This document shows positions 1-7,578 of a stretch of 64,000 bases of DNA, piece by piece. Position 1 is the stretch's first letter. Each line of letters starts with the position of its first letter. The DNA is from Ichthyocystis sparus (GTDB lineage Bacteria > Pseudomonadota > Gammaproteobacteria > Burkholderiales > 2013Ark19i). The stretch is from the NCBI RefSeq assembly GCF_900078755.1, contig NZ_FKIH01000004.1; one strand, 5' to 3'. Position numbers and translations under genes: made by a program. The notes under the pieces were generated by a model, which saw only the letters and a list, made by a program, of their open reading frames with translations, did not search any database and was not told the origin of the DNA.

Positions 1-109
1 AGAAATCCTACCGGCCAACTGGTTTGAATGACCCTCAGAATAACCCCATTTTATGAAAAACCAACAAATGACTTAAGAGTATTTGTGCCCCGGAAACACA
101 TTCACATAA

Positions 110-125
110 TGTTTCACGTGAAACA
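110..125. promoter_or_regulatory. parS: parS site 1
   Basis: Exact match to the bacterial chromosomal parS consensus TGTTTCACGTGAAACA, the binding and CTP-dependent loading site of ParB. The flanks extend it to a 20-bp perfect palindrome (AAT...ATT). Confidence 0.93.
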
Positions 126-329
126 TTGCTGTAGGACTGCAAGTAGGTGGGTACCTTCCAAATTCCAAATATTAGCTTCAATTTATAGGATTAGGGCAAA
201 AGGACATTGAGAGTTCTGCCAGAAATCCGATCGGACAACTGGTTTGGATGACCCTCGGAATAACCCCATTTTATGAAAAACCAACAAATGACTTAAGAGT
301 ATTTGTGCCCCGGAAATACATTCACATAA

Positions 330-345
330 TGTTTCACGTGAAACA
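330..345. promoter_or_regulatory. parS: parS site 2
   Basis: Perfect 16-bp parS palindrome, 220 bp from site 1, in the same position of its repeat unit. Confidence 0.93.
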
Positions 346-550
346 TTGCTGTAGGACTGCAAGTAGGTGGTGCCTTCCAAACTCCAATAATATTAGCTTC
401 AATTCATAGGATTACGACAAAAGGGCATTGAGAGTTCTGCCAGAAATCCGATCGGCCAACTGGTTTGGATGACCCTCAGAATAACTCCATTTTATGAAAA
501 ACCAACAAATGACTTAAGAGTATTTATACCCCGGAAACACATTCCCATAA

Positions 551-566
551 TGTTTCACGTGAAACA
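551..566. promoter_or_regulatory. parS: parS site 3
   Basis: Perfect 16-bp parS palindrome, 221 bp from site 2. Confidence 0.93.
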
Positions 567-771
567 TTGCTGTAGGACTGCAAGTAGGTGGTGCCTTCCA
601 AACTCCAATAATATTAGCTTCAATTCATAGGATTACGACAAAAGAGCACCGAGAGTTCTATCAGAAATCTGATCGACCAACTGGTTTGAATGACCCTCAG
701 AATAACTCCATTTTATGAAAAACCAACAAATGACTTAAGAGTATTTGTACCCCGGAAACACATTCACATAA

Positions 772-787
772 TGTTTCACGTGAAACA
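772..787. promoter_or_regulatory. parS: parS site 4
   Basis: Perfect 16-bp parS palindrome, 221 bp from site 3. It sits in the shortened 205-bp unit. Confidence 0.93.
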
Positions 788-976
788 TTGCTGTAGGACT
801 GCAAGTAGGTGGGTACCTTCCAAATTCCAAATCATAGAACTAGGACAAAAGGGCATTGAAAGTTGTCAGAAATCCTACCGGCCAACTGGTTTGGATGACC
901 CTCGGAATAACTCCATTTTATGAAAAACCAACAAATGACTTAAGAGTATTTGTACCCCGGAAGCACATTCCCATAA

Positions 977-992
977 TGTTTCACGTGAAACA
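977..992. promoter_or_regulatory. parS: parS site 5
   Basis: Perfect 16-bp parS palindrome, 205 bp from site 4 because of the deletion between them. Confidence 0.93.
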
Positions 993-1195
993 TTGCTGTG
1001 GAACTGCAAGTAGGTGGTACCTTCCAAATTCCAAATATTAGCTTCAATTGATAGGATTAGGACAAAAGGACATTGAGAGTTCTGCCAGAAATCCGATCGG
1101 CCAACTGATTTGAACGACCCTCAGAATAACCCCATTTTATGAAAAACCAACAAATGACTTAAGAGCATTTGTACCCCGGAAACACATTCCCATAA

Positions 1196-1211
1196 TGTTT
1201 CACGTGAAACA
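1196..1211. promoter_or_regulatory. parS: parS site 6
   Basis: Perfect 16-bp parS palindrome, 219 bp from site 5. Confidence 0.93.
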
Positions 1212-1412
1212 TTGCTGTAGGACTGCAAGTAGGTGGTGCCTTCCAAATTCCAAATATTAGCTTCAATTCATAGAACTAGGACAAAAGGGCATTGAAAGTT
1301 GTCAGAAATCTGATTGGCCAACTGGTTTGGATGAGCCTCAGAATAACTCCATTTTATGAGAAATAAACAAGTGACTTAAAAGTATCTATGCACCGGAAAC
1401 ACATTCCCATGA

Positions 1413-1428
1413 TGTTTCACGTGAAACA
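1413..1428. promoter_or_regulatory. parS: parS site 7
   Basis: Perfect 16-bp parS palindrome, 217 bp from site 6, in the most diverged, truncated unit. The 16-bp core is intact although the surrounding unit has drifted, which suggests selection on the core. Confidence 0.93.
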
Positions 1429-1479
1429 TTGCTATAGAGTGCACCTTCCAAATTCCAATAATATTAGCTTCAATTTTTT

Positions 1480-2334
1480 TTATTGTTTATTACCAGAAGA
1501 AATTTTATCTCCTACAAGAACTTCCATCCAATTTGTAGGAAAGTCTCCACAGAAGGAGCAACTTGCACTACCTATTAAAAAAATGTCCTTCTGGCAATCA
1601 ATCCATTCAACAACCAACTCTCCAACCAGAAGACGAACATTTACACGATGAGATAAAAAACCTGCTCTAATACCAGAAGCTACAGCAGCGCAGGATGCAC
1701 TACCACATCCTGTAGTTAACCCTGAACCCCTTTCAAAGGTTACCAATCTAATATCTGAAGAACTAACAACATCACAAAAAGAAATATTTATGCCATCAAC
1801 CGGATCAATAACCTTCATCAAATGAGTGGCAACACAACCAACTAGGTCATATGGTAGGTTCTGATTAAAAACAATAGCATGGGGATTACCTAGAAAAACT
1901 CGTATTACAGGCCACCACCTTTCAACGGCACATGGAAACTCATAAATGGAAAAATCCCCGTCACGAGCAAATTCAGGAATACCCATCTTAATTTTTACTA
2001 CCCCAGAAACAATAGTTGCCTCAACTACAGCCTTGCCCATTTGAAAAACTATTCCTGTACTTCTGGAATATAACTTTTCAAAGGCGTACAAAGCAATACA
2101 CCGAGCACCATTCCCACACTGAAAGGCTTCTTTGCCATCGGAATTAAATATTCTACAAAAAAACATCTGATCACTTTGAAGCGGGGGGCAAATAATAAGT
2201 AACTGATCACACCCTATACCAAACCTACGGTCACATATGCTGCGAATAGTCTCCTCATCCGGATTAATATCTACCCACATAGGCAAAATAACAAAATCAT
2301 TCCCATTAGCCTGCATTTTATAAAACTTAAGCAT
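1480..2334 (-). CDS. dapF: Diaminopimelate epimerase
   Basis: Converts LL- to meso-diaminopimelate for lysine and peptidoglycan synthesis in the cytoplasm. The two catalytic cysteines are visible in the motifs FQCGNGARC and TTGCGSASC, in the order and spacing of the family. Of the possible starts, the ATG at 2334 (protein MLKFYKMQANGND) is preferred: it matches the family N-terminus and has a GGAG ribosome site five to six bases upstream, giving 284 residues, close to the usual ~275-285. The gene ends only a few bases from the parS array, with a T-run (1475-1484 region) at the junction. It lies downstream of a small membrane gene on the same strand. Confidence 0.95.
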   Translation of the reverse strand: MLKFYKMQANGNDFVILPMWVDINPDEETIRSICDRRFGIGCDQLLIICPPLQSDQMFFCRIFNSDGKEAFQCGNGARCIALYAFEKLYSRSTGIVFQMGKAVVEATIVSGVVKIKMGIPEFARDGDFSIYEFPCAVERWWPVIRVFLGNPHAIVFNQNLPYDLVGCVATHLMKVIDPVDGINISFCDVVSSSDIRLVTFERGSGLTTGCGSASCAAVASGIRAGFLSHRVNVRLLVGELVVEWIDCQKDIFLIGSASCSFCGDFPTNWMEVLVGDKISSGNKQ

Positions 2335-2371
2335 TACTTCTCCAAGCAAGGCAAGCACGGATGGTAAAATA

Positions 2372-2608
2372 TCACCTTGCAATTAAAGCAACAACAATTG
2401 CATAGCTTAGAACAATGGCCAAAGCAAAAGCGGTAATATCTACAAAACACTGTGCCACCCCACATAAAATACTAAAACCACAATAAGAATATCCTCTAAT
2501 ACAGCAATTACTACCTACAAACATTGCCCTAAAAATCCACATAAACACCAATATTAGTACAAAGAAATTAGTACAACTACGAGACAACTGGGATAATAGA
2601 ATAGCCAT
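2372..2608 (-). CDS. Small membrane protein, possibly YggT-like
   Basis: An open frame of 78 residues from the ATG at 2608 has two strongly hydrophobic stretches, roughly residues 10-30 and 50-75. The C-terminal part (FVDITAFALAIVLSYAIVVAL) resembles the DLSPIVALLLL-type second half of a YggT family repeat, but only one such repeat would be present. The frame also runs upstream to a possible ATG at 2647, overlapping the divergent tauE start. Neither start has a good ribosome site. It lies just upstream of dapF in the same direction and may be cotranscribed. It could be a remnant of a longer gene, and the assignment is weak. Confidence 0.4.
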   Translation of the reverse strand: MAILLSQLSRSCTNFFVLILVFMWIFRAMFVGSNCCIRGYSYCGFSILCGVAQCFVDITAFALAIVLSYAIVVALIAR

Positions 2609-2645
2609 GGTTACATAAGAGCCATGTTTCACAGAAGGAAAAGAC

Positions 2646-3449
2646 ATGGATATATCGTTGGGATGGATATTATATTATGTTGTCGCAGGATTAGTAACTG
2701 GATTCATATCAAATATAACAGGTCTTGGAGGGGGAATAATAAGCGTATCTGTACTAACACATGCATTCTACTTACAAAACCTCCCAAAAGACGAATCCTA
2801 CCGTATAGCCCTAGCCACATCAGCCGTTCTCACCCTAATATCCTCTCTATCCAATGCCTACTTCAATTTCAAAAAAAGAAACTTCAAATGGAAATTAGTA
2901 AAAAGGTACTTTATGTATGTATTCATAGGAAGCACTGCAGGCGCGACAATCTCACACAACATACCTATAGTAGAACTAAAGTTGATCTTTATTGCTATTT
3001 GTCTCATGACAGTAACTAAAATGTTTTGGCAAAAAAAAGTAACCAACCAAGATAAAATGACAATACCATTGGAAGAAAAAAAAACATCAGGACTACTATT
3101 CGGTATATCCGGAGTAATAAGCTCTCTGGTGTCAGTAGGAGGAGGGGCAATATACGTGCCTCTTTTAAATGCTCACAGAATAGAAATGGCACAAGTAGTT
3201 GGAACATCTAGCCTGTTGGTGCTAACAACAGCTACAGGAACAATACTAGGACATGCTATCGGCAACATTAATAACCACAATGTTGAGCTTATAAAACTCC
3301 ACATAGTGGTATACATGGGGATAGCAGTGCTAATAGGGTCAAGAGCAGGGGCTTTAGTACTAAACAGGATACCAGCAAAGTGGATAAAAATAACTTTCTT
3401 AGCTGCATTAATAACAAGCATGGCAAAAATGGCCTACGGCCTAATATGA
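2646..3449 (+). CDS. TauE/SafE-family membrane exporter
   Basis: A 267-residue inner-membrane protein of the TauE/SafE (DUF81) family, whose members export sulfite, sulfonates or related organosulfur anions. The two family repeats are visible: a glycine-rich GLGGGIISVSVL motif near residue 25 and SVGGGAIYVPLL near residue 165, each followed by hydrophobic helices, with about eight helices in total. An AAGGA ribosome site precedes the ATG. The substrate cannot be told from the sequence, and no sulfur metabolism gene is adjacent. The plus strand is A/C-rich here, as in other lagging-strand genes left of the origin. Confidence 0.85.
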   Translation: MDISLGWILYYVVAGLVTGFISNITGLGGGIISVSVLTHAFYLQNLPKDESYRIALATSAVLTLISSLSNAYFNFKKRNFKWKLVKRYFMYVFIGSTAGATISHNIPIVELKLIFIAICLMTVTKMFWQKKVTNQDKMTIPLEEKKTSGLLFGISGVISSLVSVGGGAIYVPLLNAHRIEMAQVVGTSSLLVLTTATGTILGHAIGNINNHNVELIKLHIVVYMGIAVLIGSRAGALVLNRIPAKWIKITFLAALITSMAKMAYGLI

Positions 3450-3664
3450 TAAATAGGAATCCTCCGCCTGTGCCGCATATAGCCACCATCTACGAACTAC
3501 AACTATAAGTTGGCCAAGATATTTGCTTCAAGGGGCATCAATAAAGGCACCCGCTATCCGAGCAAAGGGAATACTGGCCATATGCAATGATCTCGATTCA
3601 AAGATTGAATGACTACTCGAACACCGCAGAGGATTATCATATTTTAAAGGTACAGCAAAACAAG
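3450..3664. other. Convergent intergenic gap with possible decayed frame
   Basis: This is the gap between the stop of the TauE-type gene and the stop of the thioredoxin gene. One plus-strand frame stays open for about 50 codons, ending at the TGA near 3611 (AICNDLDSKIE then stop), but it has no start codon or ribosome site and I do not recognise it. It could be the 3' remnant of a lost gene or chance. Confidence 0.25.
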
Positions 3665-4177
3665 TCAATAGGATACTACCTGATTGAATTTGCTAGGCAA
3701 AGCATTATTTATATCTCTATACAGCTCTGTGGGATCAATTTTACCTAGGTACCTCTTCCTTATACTACCATCTGCAACATTAACTAAAAATGACGTAGGA
3801 GTAGCGTATATACCACCAAAGCGCTGTTGAATTTTCTTGTCACTATCAATTAATACTGGATATGGGAAAAGTTGCTTGTTACGACTACTGAATTTATTAA
3901 ACTCATCACGGCCGTCGTACCACATTGACACGCCTACGACATTAAATCCCTTGTTATGAAAATCAGACCAAACTTTTTTAATCAGAGGTAACTCTGAAAC
4001 ACAAGTTGGGCAACTTATAGACCAAAAATTTACCAGTACAATCCGGTCATGCTCATGTGCTATTGGCAATTCAGTCAATGAAACCCTAGTTACAGATAAC
4101 GCAACCACTGACATTACAACAACAGCTGAAATAGAAACTATAATGAGCAACCTCTTAAAGAAAAATGCAGTATTCAC
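3665..4177 (-). CDS. TlpA-like membrane-anchored thioredoxin
   Basis: A thiol-disulfide oxidoreductase of the TlpA/ResA type, predicted to be anchored in the inner membrane and to act on periplasmic cysteines. The GTG at 4177 is chosen as start because an AAGGAG ribosome site lies seven to eight bases upstream and the frame upstream only runs into dcd. The product is 170 residues. An N-terminal hydrophobic anchor covers residues 9-30, then the thioredoxin fold carries the redox motif CPTC at residues 56-59 in NFWSISCPTC, where the usual Trp before the first Cys is Ser. A cis-Pro motif ATPTSFLV is present. It sits directly downstream of dcd, with its ribosome site in the end of that gene. Confidence 0.85.
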   Translation of the reverse strand: MNTAFFFKRLLIIVSISAVVVMSVVALSVTRVSLTELPIAHEHDRIVLVNFWSISCPTCVSELPLIKKVWSDFHNKGFNVVGVSMWYDGRDEFNKFSSRNKQLFPYPVLIDSDKKIQQRFGGIYATPTSFLVNVADGSIRKRYLGKIDPTELYRDINNALPSKFNQVVSY

Positions 4178-4191
4178 AATGTTGCTCCTTT

Positions 4192-4758
4192 TTAAAGACG
4201 AGGAAGAGTAACACCCGTCTGACCACAATATTTTCCATCTCTTTCCTTATAGGAAACCCTGCACGGACTATCTGCGCTGAAAAATATCATTTGAGCGACG
4301 CCTTCGTGTGCATAAATTTTTGCGGGCAGTGGGGTGGTATTAGAAAACTCCAAAGTTACGTGACCCTCCCATTCGGGCTCCAATGGCGTAACGTTAACAA
4401 TAATCCCACATCGTGCGTATGTAGACTTTCCTACACAAATTGTCAGCACATCACGAGGAATTTTGAAATACTCTATAGTTCTAGCTAAAGCAAATGAATT
4501 AGGCGGAATAACGCACTCATCTCCTTCAAAATCTACAAAGGAACGATCATCAAATTTTTTGGGGTCAACAATTACATTGTTTATGTTAGTAAAAATTTTA
4601 AATTGACCTGCACATCTTACGTCGTACCCATAGCTAGATACCCCATAAGAGATATAAGATTTATCAGCTGTTTTTCGTACCTGACGATCAGAAAAAGGTT
4701 CAATCATACCTTTCTCACAAGCCATATAAATAATCCACTCATCAGATTTAACTCCCAT
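4192..4758 (-). CDS. dcd: dCTP deaminase
   Basis: Deaminates dCTP to dUTP, the first step toward dTTP. The start at 4758 (MGVKSDEWI) gives 188 residues, the normal length. An upstream ATG at 4770 is possible but does not match the family. The motifs SSYGYDVRC near the N-terminus, the catalytic-site region GKSTYARCGIIVNVTPLEPEWEGHVTLE and the C-terminal GKYCGQTGVTLPR are typical. The start overlaps the apbC stop by 11 bp, so the two are translationally close. The apbC-dcd pair divergent from metG is a familiar betaproteobacterial arrangement. Confidence 0.95.
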   Translation of the reverse strand: MGVKSDEWIIYMACEKGMIEPFSDRQVRKTADKSYISYGVSSYGYDVRCAGQFKIFTNINNVIVDPKKFDDRSFVDFEGDECVIPPNSFALARTIEYFKIPRDVLTICVGKSTYARCGIIVNVTPLEPEWEGHVTLEFSNTTPLPAKIYAHEGVAQMIFFSADSPCRVSYKERDGKYCGQTGVTLPRL

Positions 4759-5812
4759 TATCCTTCCCATTTCCTTTGGCAATCGGCTTAATTTCAATTT
4801 TTACTCTCCGCGAGGACTTGCTCTTAAGACGTGATAAACTAACAGCCAACTTTCTAGCAATATCAGATATCTTAACCTTAAAGTCTGAATCACAACCCGA
4901 TCCAATAGAAAGAGGTAGCTGACCCAGAAGATCAATTCTAGCCTCATTAGCCAACCTGTCTCCGGCTCCTTGACCAAATAAAAAATGCCTATGTGAGCAA
5001 TTAGAACAACTAAAAAAACTCATGTTCTCAATTATACCAAGCACTGGAATATCTACTCTCTGGAAGAGATGCAAGCTACGTCGCGCATCGTAGAACGACA
5101 GGGGATGGGGAGTAGTAACAATAACTGAGGCAGTAACAGGAACCTTTTGTGAAAGAGTTAAGTAAATATCTCCTGTACCAGGTGGCATATCAATAACCAA
5201 GATATCAAGGCTTCCCCAACATGTCTTGGTAAGAAGCTGATTCAAAGCCTGAGTTGCCATAGGACCACGCCAAGCCACTGCAGATTCTGGTCGAACTAGG
5301 TGTCCAATGGACATAACAGACAAACCATCTACCTGTATAGGTAACATCATATCATTTTCATCAAGATCAGGTTTATCATCCCAATTATCAATTAACTGTG
5401 GCAATGATGGGCCATAAATATCAGCATCTAATAAGCCTACAGAAGCTCCATCTTCAACGTACGATTTGGCAATAGCCAATGCTACTGTTGATTTTCCTAC
5501 ACCTCCTTTGCCAGAAGCCACTACGAGCGTATTCTTAACGTGAGGCATAGAATCCATTCCTCTAGCATTTTCATGAGCAGAAAATCCACTAGAAACAGAT
5601 ATGTCAAAAGATTTGTTAGGAAAATTATCAGCTAACAAGACCCTTATCTGCTCACTCAAAACAGAATGATAGCTTTGCGCAGGGTATGGAAGAAGAACCC
5701 GTACCGAATTATCCTCTACAGTTAATTGGCCAGATTCAACTAACAACTCCCCCTGGTATGGGTCATAGAGTTTTGATAAGACATTGCAAACTTCATGAGA
5801 ATTGACATACAT
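4748..5812 (-). CDS. apbC: Mrp/ApbC-family Fe-S cluster carrier ATPase
   Basis: A cytoplasmic P-loop ATPase that carries and delivers iron-sulfur clusters. It has an N-terminal DUF59/MIP18-like domain (residues 1-75), then the deviant Walker A GKGGVGKST near residue 105, LLDADIYGPSLPQL, IDMPPGTGD and the CxxC pair in FFSCSNCSHRHFLFG that holds the cluster. The ATG at 5812 is preferred to a TTG at 5827 because GAGG lies six bases upstream, giving 354 residues. It is one of two ParA/MinD-fold ATPases in the window (the other is minD), but its CxxC and N-terminal domain exclude a ParA role. It is transcribed divergently from metG. Confidence 0.93.
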   Translation of the reverse strand: MYVNSHEVCNVLSKLYDPYQGELLVESGQLTVEDNSVRVLLPYPAQSYHSVLSEQIRVLLADNFPNKSFDISVSSGFSAHENARGMDSMPHVKNTLVVASGKGGVGKSTVALAIAKSYVEDGASVGLLDADIYGPSLPQLIDNWDDKPDLDENDMMLPIQVDGLSVMSIGHLVRPESAVAWRGPMATQALNQLLTKTCWGSLDILVIDMPPGTGDIYLTLSQKVPVTASVIVTTPHPLSFYDARRSLHLFQRVDIPVLGIIENMSFFSCSNCSHRHFLFGQGAGDRLANEARIDLLGQLPLSIGSGCDSDFKVKISDIARKLAVSLSRLKSKSSRRVKIEIKPIAKGNGKDNGS

Positions 5813-5886
5813 TATTACCTCACTCAAGCCCTAATCCCCAGGGCTGCCACTAATTGCTTTGTGAATCGTACACGGGGAAAAACCTT

Positions 5887-7578
5887 ATGAAAAGAAATGT
5901 TCTTGTTACATCGGCATTACCCTACGCTAACGGCCCTATACACCTTGGACATCTAATCGAGTATATACAATCTGATATATGGTGCCGTTACCACAAGCTA
6001 TCAGACACAAACTGCTGGTATGTTTGCGCAGATGACGCACACGGAACCCCCGTAATGATCAGTGCTCAAAAAAGTAATATATCACCGGAAGAAATGATTG
6101 ATAGAACAAAAAAAGATCATATACGTGATTTATCTGCATTTGGGATAGAATTTGACCACTACTCATCAACCCATACAGCCACCAATAAATATCACGTTTA
6201 TCGAATTTATAACTCACTCAAGGCAAAAGGGCTCATCGACAAAAAATCTGTTGATCAACTATTTGATAAAGAAAAAAATGTTTTCCTACCAGACCGCTTT
6301 ATCAAAGGTGAATGTCCTAAGTGTACGGCTCTGGATCAATATGGAGACGGATGTGAAGTATGTGGGTCCGTATATTCTCCAACGGAACTAAAAAGCCCGT
6401 ACTCTGTTCTTAGTAAGTCAGTCCCTGTAATGAGAGCATCAGATCACTATTTCTTTCGTCTATCTGATAGTCGGTGTGTTTCTTTCCTGAAAGAATGGAT
6501 ACCAACTGCTGTACAGGATGAAACAGTACGAAAGCTTAAAGAATGGATAGGCGATAGTAGTAGTGGAGAAGCAAATTTGGCTGACTGGGATATTTCAAGA
6601 GATAAGCCATACTTCGGGTTTTCCATACCTGACGAGCCCGATAAATTTTTTTACGTATGGTTTGATGCCCCGATAGCCTATATAGCAACCTCTCACGAAC
6701 TATGCAATGCAAATAAATTGTCTTGGAAGGATATATGGGAACCAGATTCAGAGTACGAAATTTACCACTTCATAGGCAAAGATATAGTTTACTTCCATAC
6801 TCTTTTCTGGCCTTCATTGCTAAAATTCTCCGATACGAAACTACCTACTAAGGTTTTCATTCATGGATTTCTAACAATAAATCATGAAAAAATGTCTAAA
6901 TCGAGAGGTAATTTCGTAAGTGCTAACGATTACCTATCGGCAAATCTAGACCCGGAGTGGATGAGATACTATGTAGCGGCTCACTCTGGGCGGGCAATTA
7001 AGGATATAGACCTAAACTGGACTGAGTTTCACAGCTTAATAAATAGTAATCTGATAGGAAAATACATAAATGTATTTAGCAGATCAGTAAAGTTTGCAGA
7101 TATTCTAGGCGGAAACCTTCTAGCGTATGCTAAATTGGAGCAGGATGCCAAAGAACTTGAGATTAAACTACTAGAAATTAGGTCTAACATCCTTAAACTA
7201 TATGAACTAAGAGAATTTTCTAAAGTAACACGTGAGGTAATGGGTGCTGCAGACAAAATAAATAAATACATAGATGAAAAAAAGCCTTGGCTATTGGTAA
7301 AGAATAGGTCAAAAGAGAACGACTACAAGCTGCTTTCGTGTGTATCTGCTGCCATAAGGGGATTCGTGATACTTACACTATACATGAAGCCAATAATTCC
7401 ACGAACGGCACAAAGAGTAGAGGAAATGCTTGATTGTGGTTGTTGCATAGACGCGAGTACTCTACCGCGTTTGGAGCATGTAAGTATAGCGGTATCTCAA
7501 GATAGAACGCAATTGATGAACCGAGTTGGTCCAGAACACGAGGGCATGTTTACTTTTGACCAAAAGGATAAAAAATGA
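5887..7578 (+). CDS. metG: Methionyl-tRNA synthetase (short form)
   Basis: Charges tRNA-Met. The class I signatures are present: the HIGH equivalent HLGH at residues 19-22 and KMSKS near residue 335. A zinc knuckle reads CPKC...CEVC. The ATG at 5887 is the start by homology (MKRNVLVTSALPYANG), with a GGGGA ribosome site ten bases upstream; an in-frame TTG at 5854 is rejected. The length of 563 residues lacks the C-terminal Trbp111-like dimerisation domain found in the ~680-residue E. coli enzyme. The stop overlaps the sdaA start (ATGA). Confidence 0.96.
   Translation: MKRNVLVTSALPYANGPIHLGHLIEYIQSDIWCRYHKLSDTNCWYVCADDAHGTPVMISAQKSNISPEEMIDRTKKDHIRDLSAFGIEFDHYSSTHTATNKYHVYRIYNSLKAKGLIDKKSVDQLFDKEKNVFLPDRFIKGECPKCTALDQYGDGCEVCGSVYSPTELKSPYSVLSKSVPVMRASDHYFFRLSDSRCVSFLKEWIPTAVQDETVRKLKEWIGDSSSGEANLADWDISRDKPYFGFSIPDEPDKFFYVWFDAPIAYIATSHELCNANKLSWKDIWEPDSEYEIYHFIGKDIVYFHTLFWPSLLKFSDTKLPTKVFIHGFLTINHEKMSKSRGNFVSANDYLSANLDPEWMRYYVAAHSGRAIKDIDLNWTEFHSLINSNLIGKYINVFSRSVKFADILGGNLLAYAKLEQDAKELEIKLLEIRSNILKLYELREFSKVTREVMGAADKINKYIDEKKPWLLVKNRSKENDYKLLSCVSAAIRGFVILTLYMKPIIPRTAQRVEEMLDCGCCIDASTLPRLEHVSIAVSQDRTQLMNRVGPEHEGMFTFDQKDKK

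Larger units (their letters stand above)
1..1474. repeat. Tandem array of ~220-bp units, each with a parS site
   Basis: Seven direct repeats lie head to tail with unit starts at 1, 221, 442, 663, 868, 1087 and 1304, taking the AGAAATC motif as the start. Unit lengths are 220, 221, 221, 205, 219 and 217 bp, and a truncated last unit ends about 6 bp from the dapF stop codon. The sequence is already inside a unit at base 1, so the array probably extends left. Each unit contains a CCAACTGGTTTGG-type inverted repeat, an ACTTAAGAG block, a CCCCGGAA block (the CCGGAA core is kept even in the last unit), one perfect parS palindrome and, in all but unit 4, an ATTAGCTTCAATT tail. Unit 4 lacks about 15 bp of that tail. 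Units differ mainly by point changes. No plausible gene lies inside. The likely role is a clustered ParB-loading centromere near the chromosome origin. Confidence 0.95.

Noticed and set aside
28..1041. Repeated short open frames in the parS array (about 60-77 codons, beginning MTLRITPFYEKPTND)
   Set aside because: They arise because the DNA unit repeats. They are broken differently in each unit, have no ribosome sites, and the palindrome simply translates as MFHVKH.
1..1474. CRISPR array
   Set aside because: The whole 220-bp unit is repeated with no variable spacers, repeats are far too long, and no cas genes are near.
2624..2640. Possible eighth parS site at TGTTTCACAGAAGG
   Set aside because: Only the left half matches; the right half is the ribosome site of the TauE-type gene. 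Probably chance.
4748..5812. ParA partner for the parS array
   Set aside because: The protein has the DUF59-like N-terminus and the CxxC of Mrp/ApbC Fe-S carriers. minD is also not ParA. No parA or parB is in the window.
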